From IMG/VR virus record IMGVR_UViG_3300042549_006415, positions 1 to 36,011 of that record: DNA of 36,011 bases. One strand, 5' to 3'. Positions 26,101-32,343 of this stretch are shown piece after piece. Each line of letters begins with the position of its first letter. Within the stretch, counting starts at the first letter, position 1. Below the pieces are notes generated by a model. That model was not told the origin of the DNA, did no database searches, and saw only the letters and a program-made list of their open reading frames with translations. A program made the translations under genes and the position numbers. This DNA is from a virus.

Positions 26101-26575
26101 TCCACTAACAGTAAAAATTTCTGATACCTTTAATAAAACAACTGGAGTCTCGGCAGGAAGAGAAGTTTATAGATTCCACACAGGAAATACAAATGGAATG
26201 TCTATAACGGGAAGCGGAACTTCATGGACTGCTTCATGGGATAATGTTACAATGGGATTCACCAGTAATTTTGGTATTAATATAGTACAAACAGATTTTA
26301 ATGATTTTACACAGTTAGTTGCAAGTAATATTCAAGGAACAATTGCTGCTACTAGAGTTCATAAAATGCTTAATATAAGTACCAATTCTACTATAACTGC
26401 AGGCGTTACATTCAGCTTAACTACAACAATGGTCGTTGAACCAACGATGCCAATCAATGCATTTGCATGGCAATGGCCAAACCCATGGGTTTGGTCTGGT
26501 AATGATTGGGTTAAGTCAGATAATACCAAAAACTTAATTGCCTTTAGCCAGGATTTGGGTACACAATCTATATAA
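17138..26575 (+). CDS. Giant modular carbohydrate-active/adhesin protein with heparinase II/III-like domain
   Basis: 3145 residues. Residues ~17-990 and ~990-1960 are two diverged copies of one ~970-residue module (e.g. GxTYMWxxVxF, WNTxTGYIGxTFGxPGF, IPNKYR, WLKRKxNFL, NPVWGIN, FGIWW). Each holds D-x-DDE (D212-E216; D1181-E1185) and GPMYYEN with E771 or E1754, which look like active-site acids of a glycosidase-type barrel (inference). Residues ~1965-2440 carry another barrel-like segment with VLDYEG (near 2052). Residues ~2450-2800 resemble an alpha/alpha toroid (NQWIEPAASLINL, N2659) and ~2800-3130 a beta-sandwich with GHKHTDQGQ (H2884-G2890), together a heparinase II/III or alginate-lyase-like polysaccharide lyase. 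No signal peptide, no collagen-like stretch. Most likely a huge tail fibre or virion depolymerase. The start has no strong Shine-Dalgarno. Confidence 0.75.
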   Translation: MHPFLLNTSITYTVLMPTQLFGIIENPVVGYWRQGETWGNQAGLTYMWHYVKFPTGMLGPKGACLDAGQYPRADGTNTPPSVAEWPAIGDQKMADINWSLSPWNTSTGYIGMTFGSPGFVTKADIDDIIRNYSHIPNKYRTFYPPRSWRALDGIGGGVIGVTGTEFVTIDTVGGTQTYRTHWLKRKINFLSTELNAVYRYMGLSGFTCSAFDIDDEYYNFPGPGDMRGIGTIGLRDSVTNGGISFMSNLVYPANSETSSSWYANFNGICATPNSLISQGITSNRAFLLIRGFTTGRNPNWRRVDGMTALGNCSASGNIALGGTPLDGWFGQEYFSSWKDWVGYFITDLTTDFKQITGICADNSLSAAYDYFKSNAEIHDYSNPTPISPANAPTILTKSASDYVPFTSTPILRDLNVLNYYSYNDRANSLGGVYTVNSSVGGDISSIPLYGQAEVDVWANAEYLIDRTLDQRGNSYGFAFGGNTFGKVLVSAYDYYIGLNTKFSVSNPSLWNQSDARKWLPANYLDTPSPGQLVTCFTCAETLGNCGFFKFDPTGINGSSAANQSKVGFDRTPSYIGWHFNPVWGINVQTFNGGATIGPVNYIPIRGLDILNGLTLGKESKRKLGSGLTWSTLSGSLDPCGNPVPGNTLPAGTIYNNYWTHWYPVAYMSLLEQVKIGRHVAKVNVADAVNQRTDPIKYPGITGSIWTKIQKPIQVWISTQKYFTNGSDVFDNTPFANYVYIPQGITFNYTLTTSMATGTTYVYGDMGPMYYENMRHQYLNKVGKFAYYNPPDHYTTTSISNTPPYFTQSGRFPRYYPENNTQNPPRVGGITSFGVCGAMMLSDVKKVNTVIDECNTVGNGTVKETLYLAPVNMDERSYLISGAQTVNTQFLWRITFAHPATNPAPIIVRGMCSGITTAYNISGVTDYINNPNNKFGIWWNSGIVEIPIVENPPIPEAQRLNTLSLPENPKFMFNAETTAESRNVVPKNYVNPDLFCTLGSPYGFWRQAERWGSQNGLTYMWPNVEFIRGNSGPSQTQLNAGIFPTFPTSSTITTEGWTGVGNNANPNIDIDMNQAPWNTATGYIGLTFGAPGFYTKDGLDRIIRDYSWIPNKYRVVMASRWWRAESNSPIADTEVVALGGNRIGTTAFKTPWLKRKMNFLRAEQKAIYSYMAGKGFTMSHYDLDDEIYGYLDYRGIGVSGSTFINGVTVANRIGDLNFYLKWLYPSNGPTGSKWYSNFYGACAAPDCFITRGITSMRAHLLAKGFTTNTSNWRYVEGLTAIGGSIDNVPGNLAGDGSFEILGYEHQAAIKDWYAGHWTDMVNDFKLYNGITADNSLSGDYGYYKLNNAVINFTNPSYTNNFYVNNTKDHISDALNRTSTDYVPFVTNNITSASDKRMQDYYQYNDAFSLDSCQNVYTEQVGDIGVIHAYGGNQADIDPASNAARIIDRNLDWRGNTYGLVINGITYGKNVGGWYSSWGAMRRKYGDNAPEASTAFAKKWVPANWLGNTTNAQIIQCYSCAEIMGSTGFFQYDPTGVSSSAASITKVGFDRAPHYVSWHLNPVWGINVNRFASGQVSGPANYIPLYGPDTLNGLSFGGKTKYWTGTNTTFSVDRIDPCGNPFPANPLPAGTIYNHYWTNWYPMGYMALMTDIKWGRQVAKSNVAKAIYERNDPINHPKIPGSNWYGIQKPINTWVAHQRWTTDGELDISKEANSNLNSYYIPEGLTFGYRTVVGQESSLLAGFTFMYGEAGPMYYENIRHQYLNKTGRYSYWNPSTYDMTSSDGTPLSYMNESACFGGRRYTQAQTSPQKIGGLTCMGICGAIKIALARKINNVIGECQTIGNGTVWETTYLAPMNMDDRSYVISGAQKVDGNYVWRITFAHPATQSPIIVRGSVSGITTAYHVNGITNYIDSPNNKFGIWWTTDRYEIPVVENPPVSEAERLGVLNLPGASAFSYNPLTMTQAVEAFNGIEIVTDIVNLSFNATDRAKTIPPMLANNIKYGQVIYEQEVSASIGADFTVNKASYQNLLRASLNQFYGNTTDKNYFGIDPYHFVLDYEGNMTNYIGGDVDPIAGSSCAKAINMLNNLLVYTKEVSPNSIIYQYNCPSMPYYFAFTPGNACTWAGKSNAVSLFQYEAEKTRLKKQQKSKIALFKANTDRVDMEAYPKYTDAFKFAKDTDAASSQLIYNNTLSASQELLNNYPKTIPTQIFGSFTVADGSEYVLTGTASNAITGYTGLQNYQSLVSFTPHLGTYTLKPATDAGVKKMFIWYPLQYFINISKFAAGNCWGVLPGNFDVPGAYIYQARKVFNDLLLDTQTIAYAIPEISGISKFAYRYALPLNDDGIWAGTKSVTPSNIDPGGRFVNVQNLALQAGISKTVQMARLFKSYAGDSGPLTEDCATVIARGTTYIQGLTAYTGNLSYIPYDPDIFTSTDADIVSLLSGAANNYLPKLPDGHTAARYTRVYTNADVPAYNRYPSTTKPLGHLSDCSNPMITQIAALTGTDTIIGDYLRSKGFNLAFGWKIGNTRVADGRLISPGTAGSQATALATANAILTEVSTHVPFERYGWTISECEFRGYTDGYQGFDPLNDGKYLGTAWYITGVISMMEALGTAGMTTGLETKLRGIMEGEVYGLVANWKEKYGWYTKGQFAGMPVGSGQPNTNQWIEPAASLINLTLYLGDKKFLPAYNLGVALLAESFNYENADGSFLEGFGYAQQSVSPMINTVNYTNAIGDSRLSGSGFLQNYWQWAQDNMLPGNHIINCSDNRGSQPPNYVTFYYWPSIIDGALTAGATALANIKYLYPPTLDRLLDGEQAIRYVAATKGITAALTMPNYKFYSNQQMTIWRTGRDRPSAIGNPYNAIDTGTFGNTATPHYAIWAKGSSIKEGHKHTDQGQISVYQGYKVILMDCGIDYDESNPNLLPGINIDMLQQATGHNMMQVDAVDKSVPVNAPMTMTTLGATGGNITINGTCAYTNINNCTRNIIWNANGFNNPLTVKISDTFNKTTGVSAGREVYRFHTGNTNGMSITGSGTSWTASWDNVTMGFTSNFGINIVQTDFNDFTQLVASNIQGTIAATRVHKMLNISTNSTITAGVTFSLTTTMVVEPTMPINAFAWQWPNPWVWSGNDWVKSDNTKNLIAFSQDLGTQSI
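17188..23020 (+). repeat. Two ~2.9-kb in-gene repeats (about 970 codons each)
   Basis: Copy 1 about 17188-20107 and copy 2 about 20110-23020. Protein similarity is evident over the whole length (start FWRQ/YWRQ-x-E-x-W-G, end VENPP-x-x-E-A-x-R-L); DNA similarity is patchy, so the duplication is old. Confidence 0.85.
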
Positions 26576-26609
26576 TAATTAATAAGTATTATTAAGGAAT
26601 TTAAAAATT

Positions 26610-29600
26610 ATGGGAACGACTACTTGTTGGATATATCAAAGCATTAAATCAGTTCAATCTGGAATAACTGCACCAGATGGTTCCACAACTGCTTTTGCTT
26701 TTGGTACTATTAATGCTGGTGGTTCTTATGCTTCTATAAGACAAGAACAATACGGATTAAAACCAGGAACAACTTATACTTTTTCTTATTTTAGAAATAT
26801 AACTTTAGGTGTTACTGGTGGTTCTTTTAGATTTAGAAATATAACAGGATCTGTTGCAACTAATGATATTCAACCGGCTATTACGTTTACAGGAACTGGA
26901 TGGCAAAGATATTCACATACTTTTGCAACACAAGCAACACAAACTGCATTAGATTCTTTTATTTTAAGCAGAAATAATTCTGCATCAGAAACTGCTGGAG
27001 TAACAGTATGTTTATGGGGAGCACAATTAGAGGAAGGTTCTACTGCAACCGGATATTCAAGAAGTACCGGCTTTAGAGATTCTCGTGGTGGATGTATTGG
27101 TGCCACAGGTCCAATATATGATTATGATGAGAATAAATGGTTGAATTATGGTGTATCAAATGGAATAGACTATGTTTCTCCATTAGTTAATTTTTATAGA
27201 ATAAGTGGATGGGAAATCGATAATACTTCTGGGTGGACACAAAACTCAGAAATGACTAGAGTAATAAATCAATTAAAATACTTACCTGAATCTAAAAGAT
27301 CATTTCAACCAACATTATTTAATAGAGATGATTGGTTTAAATTAACTGGTGATAAAACTGGTGCGACTGGTGCAGAATCTAGAAAATATTATGGAAATAC
27401 ATATCCATTTACTTCTTCTAATTCTAGTAATTTTTATCCAGGACCATGGAATGATAATGGAATTAGTGCAGGGTTATCTTTTTATAATCAATTATTAAAT
27501 ATTTTATCTGCGTCATCAGTAAAGCTTGATTATGTATTTCTCGACAATGAATCAAATTATGGTCAAAATTTTTCAATTGTTCCTGTTACCGGAGGAACAA
27601 CTGGTTGGTTAAGAGATTCAAGATACACACAAACCTGGAGAGGATTGAGTTCATGGGCATCTCAAATGAGTGCAGCAGGAGTTACAATATCAAAAATTTC
27701 AGGACCAGCTGTTTCTCAATCTAATGATAAAGTAGCGTATCTGGTATGGAATAATATTACTAAACAATATCAAGCAACTGTATTGAATGAAATTGTTTCA
27801 AAACCAACTTTATCACAATATCCAAATTCAATAGTTTCAAATTATGCATATTGGAATTCTGGTACAGGTGCAACAGCCGCTGCTCCAGATGCATTTGGTC
27901 ATCCACAGTATCAGAGTGCATATGTTGGAAATGCCACATCACCTGTTTTATATGGTGAAATTACACAAATTGATGCGAATGTTTCTCCTGGAAATGTAGT
28001 TGTTAATCCTAATGATCCAACATCTTTTATTTTAGCAGTATCTGGTGCAACTGGAGCAACTTTATCAAAAGGACCATGGACAAGTTTTACTATTGCTTTA
28101 CAGGAACTCAGAAATGTAAAAAGAGCATCTCCAAACATTCCAATTACTCCTTGGATAGGATCAGTAAGATACGCAGGAATTCCATTTTATAATGTATCAT
28201 CTTTAGCACCAACAGTTGGTTTTGCTGATATCAATAAAGGGTATAGTTCAGTTATGGGTTATACTACTGGTATGGCTGGTAATTCTGCATATTATTATGA
28301 ATTGGTAAGACATATATGTTTAACTGGTGTTAAAGCTATTGGATATTGGAATAGTTCTTCATTTAGTGTATATGAAGGTGTTACTGAAACGAATGAGAGA
28401 GACTATTTTGCAAAAGGTATAACACAACATGTAAAAGACATTTCTTTATTAAATGAAACATTAAAAGAAGTTAATCTTAATACCGGTGGTTATAAATTAA
28501 ATACAGCATCATCAGATAGAATTAGTTGGTTGGCAAAACAAATTACTAGTGGAACAGCAAAATCGTGGAATAATTATATTTGGCGAACAACAATTAAACC
28601 AGGAACAATATATGAACATACAACAACAGATAATACAAATTCTATTTTAAGTGGTTCGTGTGTTGGTAAATGGTTTAATACTACAACATCAACACCACCA
28701 GATGTAAGACCACTAGAATTAAAAGATGTATTTTATTTTCCTGGAGTTTTTTCTACTGATGGTTCACCGTTTGCACATGGTACGGGAACTCCTTATGCAA
28801 ATTGGTTTGGTACAAATCGTTCAGTTGTTGCTGCATTCCAAGGAGATTTATATACCAGTAATGAGGCAACTACTAAGGTTGTAAATGGACGTGCATATGA
28901 ATTTGAAATGGATCCAGCCAATCCAACCGTTACAAGTCCATGGCACAATGCAATATACGAAAACTGTATAGACCCATATATTTGGGGAGCAAGGAGTTTC
29001 ACATTCTTCCAACCACATGGTCAAATTCCTCAAGTAGCATATCCATTCAATGAAGTAGTACGAAGAGCAGAAGGATACTATAGTAGTACTACTGATGCGT
29101 CTAAATCTCCGGCTCGTTGGAAAGGATTTACATCCGGTGTTCGTGCATTATTAGAAGGAAAATTGAATCCGGCAGGAGCATGTGCTGCAAAAACAGGATT
29201 TACGGCTATTAGTGAACCGTGCAATGTTCATGTATATCTTCCATCAACAAATGGTTATTGGGAAGATAGATTTGGTAATACTGCAGCAGGACCAGCAGGA
29301 GATACATTCTATCCAGGATCACTTGTATTCTGGGATAAGTGTTTTACAAATTCTGGTGGATCTACAACTGCTGCTAATAATTTATATTACGCTTCTGTAA
29401 ACCAATGGCTTACTGAATTTATTAGTATGAAAAGCCCAAGTATAACTGCTGGTGTTTTATCATGTTCTATTGATGCTACTACATGTTCTGCAACTCCAAA
29501 TACTGTAGGATTGTTTGCAACATTGCCAGCATACTATACTAGAGGAAATTCATATGAATTGACAGATTGGTATATTAGTCAAACATTAAGAGCAAATAAT

Positions 29601-30503
29601 ATTCCTGTATATTGTGAAGCAAGACCACAGAAAATATTTAAATTATTAAATTCTGGTATTACTTCTGGAGAAATTTCAAATATTCCTGGATTGTGTGGTG
29701 CTACTGCAATAAGTCAATGGACAAATCATTTGTGTGTTGAATATAATCTTTGGTATACTAGTCCAAATAATCCAGTATTGCCATCACCAGATATTAATTT
29801 TGCAGGAGCAATTCCAGATTCAGAAGTTCCTTCTGTTATGCGATATTCTCAAAATTCTGGACCAATACCAAACGATAGAGATCCTTATCAAATTCCACTA
29901 ATTGTTGCTACTGGTGGTACTTCATACCTATTACCATATGGATTTACATCGTATCTTGATTCACCACAAAGAGCACTATTGGATTTATATAGTGCAAACG
30001 ATGTATATCGTAAATTTAATAATCTAGCAAATACTGGGTTAACATTTAAAGGTGTAGCATATGATTATATGACAAGAGGAATGCTATTTACATCATACGG
30101 TGATTGGGCAAGAGGTTCATGTGGATGTAAAGAAATTAATCCAACTAATAATTCTGGAAGTTTGACTGGATATTATAGACCAGATACCGATAATGCAAGT
30201 GAAGGTAACAGAATTGGATATGGACCAACACAACCAAGAAAATTTGATCGTACAGCTTTTATAGCAAGTACAACAAATTATGCTAACAATGCCCAAGGCC
30301 AATCTGGATATTGGACATCTAGCGGTATCAGTTTCTGGAGAGCTAATGTTAAACAACCAACCTTTAATGGATTCTTGGAGATGTTAAAACAAGTCTCCTT
30401 AACTGGGTGTCCAAAATACGGTAATACTGCAGGGTGGACAGGTGCAACATATCCAAATGATTTCTATGGATTAGGTATATTCCCAAAATCTATGAGACCT
30501 TAA
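26610..30503 (+). CDS. Second giant fibre/glycosidase-like protein with N-terminal CBM-like domain
   Basis: 1297 residues. Residues ~1-150 are a jelly-roll of the carbohydrate-binding type seen on phage fibres and spikes (GTTYTFSYFRN, then WQRYSHTFAT, ending LWGAQLEEGSTATGYSRSTG). Residues ~160-680 are a third, more distant copy of the barrel-like module of the upstream giant: VFLDNESNYG (D312, E314) and YYYELVRHICLTGVKAIGYW (E564) match its D-x-D/E and YYEN-x-RHQYLN-x-x-G segments. Residues ~690-1240 form further hydrolase-like domains (PWHNAIYENCIDPYIWG, then GYWEDRFGN) that I cannot name. AAGGA 11 nt upstream gives a normal ribosome site. It lies 34 nt after the first giant, so both are probably one late transcript and may form a joint appendage. 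Confidence 0.7.
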   Translation: MGTTTCWIYQSIKSVQSGITAPDGSTTAFAFGTINAGGSYASIRQEQYGLKPGTTYTFSYFRNITLGVTGGSFRFRNITGSVATNDIQPAITFTGTGWQRYSHTFATQATQTALDSFILSRNNSASETAGVTVCLWGAQLEEGSTATGYSRSTGFRDSRGGCIGATGPIYDYDENKWLNYGVSNGIDYVSPLVNFYRISGWEIDNTSGWTQNSEMTRVINQLKYLPESKRSFQPTLFNRDDWFKLTGDKTGATGAESRKYYGNTYPFTSSNSSNFYPGPWNDNGISAGLSFYNQLLNILSASSVKLDYVFLDNESNYGQNFSIVPVTGGTTGWLRDSRYTQTWRGLSSWASQMSAAGVTISKISGPAVSQSNDKVAYLVWNNITKQYQATVLNEIVSKPTLSQYPNSIVSNYAYWNSGTGATAAAPDAFGHPQYQSAYVGNATSPVLYGEITQIDANVSPGNVVVNPNDPTSFILAVSGATGATLSKGPWTSFTIALQELRNVKRASPNIPITPWIGSVRYAGIPFYNVSSLAPTVGFADINKGYSSVMGYTTGMAGNSAYYYELVRHICLTGVKAIGYWNSSSFSVYEGVTETNERDYFAKGITQHVKDISLLNETLKEVNLNTGGYKLNTASSDRISWLAKQITSGTAKSWNNYIWRTTIKPGTIYEHTTTDNTNSILSGSCVGKWFNTTTSTPPDVRPLELKDVFYFPGVFSTDGSPFAHGTGTPYANWFGTNRSVVAAFQGDLYTSNEATTKVVNGRAYEFEMDPANPTVTSPWHNAIYENCIDPYIWGARSFTFFQPHGQIPQVAYPFNEVVRRAEGYYSSTTDASKSPARWKGFTSGVRALLEGKLNPAGACAAKTGFTAISEPCNVHVYLPSTNGYWEDRFGNTAAGPAGDTFYPGSLVFWDKCFTNSGGSTTAANNLYYASVNQWLTEFISMKSPSITAGVLSCSIDATTCSATPNTVGLFATLPAYYTRGNSYELTDWYISQTLRANNIPVYCEARPQKIFKLLNSGITSGEISNIPGLCGATAISQWTNHLCVEYNLWYTSPNNPVLPSPDINFAGAIPDSEVPSVMRYSQNSGPIPNDRDPYQIPLIVATGGTSYLLPYGFTSYLDSPQRALLDLYSANDVYRKFNNLANTGLTFKGVAYDYMTRGMLFTSYGDWARGSCGCKEINPTNNSGSLTGYYRPDTDNASEGNRIGYGPTQPRKFDRTAFIASTTNYANNAQGQSGYWTSSGISFWRANVKQPTFNGFLEMLKQVSLTGCPKYGNTAGWTGATYPNDFYGLGIFPKSMRP

Positions 30504-30511
30504 ACAAAATA

Positions 30512-30518
30512 CTAAATA
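30512..30518 (+). promoter_or_regulatory. Late promoter box CTAAATA, spacing 5 to ATG
   Basis: CTAAATA-N5-ATG (30524): predicted +1 at the A of the start codon. Confidence 0.5.
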
Positions 30519-30523
30519 TTTCT

Positions 30524-30739
30524 ATGAGTAACTCACAACAATTCAATTACGGTGTTTCAAAGATTGCCCAAGATATCAAGAAAAATGGTACAAGTAATTT
30601 TGTAACCATGGCTGCTAGTTATCTTGAGAATAAAAAAGTAAATACCCCAAGTAATCATATTGAAGGTAGCGAAGGATCACGTATCCAAACTCTATCTGAA
30701 AATACTGTTTATGGTGGTTTTCCAACAATTAAAAAATAA
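30524..30739 (+). CDS. Small hypothetical protein ending in YGGFP motif
   Basis: 71 residues: MSNSQQFNYGVSKIAQDIKK, then NFVTMAASYLENKKVN and a C-terminal LSENTVYGGFPTIKK. The YGGFP element recurs as TYGGFPKIL in the protein encoded at 31600, two genes downstream, also next to L-x-E sites. No known family. The gene has a leaderless-type late promoter and precedes the nucleotidyltransferase gene by 6 nt. Confidence 0.55.
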   Translation: MSNSQQFNYGVSKIAQDIKKNGTSNFVTMAASYLENKKVNTPSNHIEGSEGSRIQTLSENTVYGGFPTIKK

Positions 30740-30745
30740 TCTTTA

Positions 30746-31591
30746 ATGATATCCCATGAAGGTAAAAAATGGGTTGTAAAAGACTCTACTGGTACGAAAG
30801 TCTTGGGAACTCATGGTTCCCAACAAGAAGCCCAAGCTCAACTTGCGGCTATTGAAATTTCAAAGAAAAAGAGAAAATCATTCAAGGAACATCTTGAAGA
30901 AGGAACTTCTCTAACATTAGCATATCATACTGAACTGAACCCACAGATCTGGGATGGTATGCAATTGAAGAAAGATATTAAGAATAAACTTCTTGATATC
31001 GGACAAACTTGGGTTGAATGGGTTGGACTTCCCCAGAGTGCTGTAAAAGATTATATTCTTGTTGGTGGTAATGCAAGTTATGCATATACATCATATTCAG
31101 ATATTGATCTTCATATTCTTGTTGATAAAAGAAAAATTGATAATTGCCCAAATTTAATAGATGACTATCTTAAAGATAAGAAACAACTTTGGTCACTTAC
31201 ACACGATATAACCATTCTAGGACATGATGTTGAAGTATACGCTCAAGACATCAAAGAGCCTGTGCCACCTGACCAGGGGGCTTATAGCCTTAATAACGAC
31301 CAATGGATCACTGAGCCGAAGCATCAAGAGGTAAATTTGAATGATCCTAGTATTGAAAAGAAGGTCAATGAATATATTGAAAAAATTGATGACCTTATTG
31401 CTTCAACAGCCGAAGATGAATCTTTTGATAAATTGAAAGAAAAGATTAGAAATATGAGAAGTTCTGGACTCAAAAAGTCTGGAGAAGTGAGTATTGAGAA
31501 TATGGTATTCAAGGAACTCCGAAATAGGGGTTACCTGGATAAAATGAATGCGTACATCAAATCAACACAGGATAAACGTTTAAGTTTATAA
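30746..31591 (+). CDS. Nucleotidyltransferase with internal capsid-targeting-like leader
   Basis: 281 residues. Residues ~5-37 form a short alpha/beta module (KKWVVKDSTGTKVLGTHGSQ then EAQAQLAAI) seen at the ends of some phage proteins. Residues 44-55 read KSFKEHLEEGTS, the form of a T4 capsid-targeting peptide with a gp21-type cut after L-E-E. Residues ~56-85 hold HTELNPQIWDGMQLKKDI, a motif that precedes the catalytic domain in phage nucleotidyltransferases. The polymerase-beta fold follows: VGGNASYAYTSYSDIDLHIL with D119 and D121, and third acid E163 in VEVYAQD. The rest is helical and charged. It could transfer a nucleotide to a protein, tRNA or small molecule; substrate unknown. No clear RBS; 6 nt after the previous gene. 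Confidence 0.75.
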   Translation: MISHEGKKWVVKDSTGTKVLGTHGSQQEAQAQLAAIEISKKKRKSFKEHLEEGTSLTLAYHTELNPQIWDGMQLKKDIKNKLLDIGQTWVEWVGLPQSAVKDYILVGGNASYAYTSYSDIDLHILVDKRKIDNCPNLIDDYLKDKKQLWSLTHDITILGHDVEVYAQDIKEPVPPDQGAYSLNNDQWITEPKHQEVNLNDPSIEKKVNEYIEKIDDLIASTAEDESFDKLKEKIRNMRSSGLKKSGEVSIENMVFKELRNRGYLDKMNAYIKSTQDKRLSL

Positions 31592-31594
31592 ATA
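31587..31594 (+). promoter_or_regulatory. Perfect late promoter TATAAATA, spacing 5 to ATG
   Basis: TATAAATA contains the stop codon of the nucleotidyltransferase gene and is followed by 5 nt and the ATG at 31600, so predicted +1 is the start codon. Confidence 0.6.
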
Positions 31595-31599
31595 ATAAT

Positions 31600-32265
31600 A
31601 TGAATTACTTAGAACAATACTACAAAAATTTATGCGAACAACTTCAGTCCCAAATCGACCTTCTAGAGAAGCGATTTGATATTAGTAAATTCAAGAAATC
31701 CAAAAAGGGTGGCAAAAAGGACGAGAAAAAGGATGACAAGAAGTCTGGAAAGAAAGCCGATAAGAAGGCTAATAAAGACTACGATGGCGATGGTGAAGTA
31801 GAGTCATCAAAGGATGAATACTTTGGATCCAAGGATAAGGCTATTAAGAAGTCTATTGCCGATAAAAAGAAAAAGAAGAACCTCAAAGAAGGTAGAGAAA
31901 TTTCTGGTGGTCAATTCACTTATGGTGGATTCCCAAAAATTTTAAATGAAGCATCAAAAGGTCCATCATCTGCAGATATGCTTCAAGATTTTTTAGATAA
32001 TGATAAAGGTGGTGCAGCAGGTGGTTCAATTGATCCAGAAACACATGGTCAAATTGCTCAACATCTTAGCCAATTAATAAAAAAAGGAAGTTTAGATCAA
32101 GCTGATTCTTCGCATGTTGAAGGTCTTAAAGCAGCACATGAACTTTTAGGTGGAGGACCATTAGCTGACCATATTGAAGATGTTTTGGAACGTCTTGGTG
32201 ATCAAGCACATGCACGTGGTGTTCAGTCTGATCAAAATCAAATGTACTTTAGAGGAAACAGATAA
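31600..32265 (+). CDS. Lys-rich protein with MDY-type N-terminal module and YGGFP motif
   Basis: 221 residues. The N-terminus MNYLEQYYKNLCEQLQSQID is the same helical module as in the genes at 3325 and 4669. Residues ~27-100 are extremely Lys/Asp-rich (KKGGKKDEKKDDKKSGKK) and include DYDGDGEVE, which resembles a calcium-binding D-x-D-x-D-x-E loop. Then come NLKEGREISGGQF, TYGGFPKILNEASKG (two L-x-E sites) and a helical, His-containing C-terminal domain. A prohead-processed internal DNA-binding protein would fit a Lys-rich composition, but this is inference. Confidence 0.6.
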   Translation: MNYLEQYYKNLCEQLQSQIDLLEKRFDISKFKKSKKGGKKDEKKDDKKSGKKADKKANKDYDGDGEVESSKDEYFGSKDKAIKKSIADKKKKKNLKEGREISGGQFTYGGFPKILNEASKGPSSADMLQDFLDNDKGGAAGGSIDPETHGQIAQHLSQLIKKGSLDQADSSHVEGLKAAHELLGGGPLADHIEDVLERLGDQAHARGVQSDQNQMYFRGNR

Positions 32266-32294
32266 ATCGTACTAAAATTTGAACCTTTAGTATG

Positions 32295-32328
32295 TCAGCC
32301 CCCGAGAAGTTCGGGGGTTGTTTCTTTT
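32295..32328 (+). terminator. Rho-independent terminator
   Basis: Stem CCCCCGA (32299-32305) and TCGGGGG (32311-32317) around a 5-nt loop, followed by TTGTTTCTTTT. It closes the transcript of the 31600 gene and is followed directly by a new late box. Confidence 0.85.
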
Positions 32329-32336
32329 AATAAATA
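32329..32336 (+). promoter_or_regulatory. Late promoter box AATAAATA
   Basis: Starts at the end of the terminator T-tract. Predicted +1 near 32342, 2 nt before the ATG at 32344. Confidence 0.5.
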
Positions 32337-32343
32337 ATATAGT

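Noticed and set aside
17138-26575. Possibility that the giant frame is an assembly chimera of several genes
   Set aside because: One frame stays open for 9438 bases, repeats are diverged rather than identical, and domains follow each other without internal stops or start signals. Read data could still test this.
17138-30503. Diversity-generating retroelement acting on the fibre genes
   Set aside because: No reverse transcriptase gene and no template/variable repeat pair were seen in the window.
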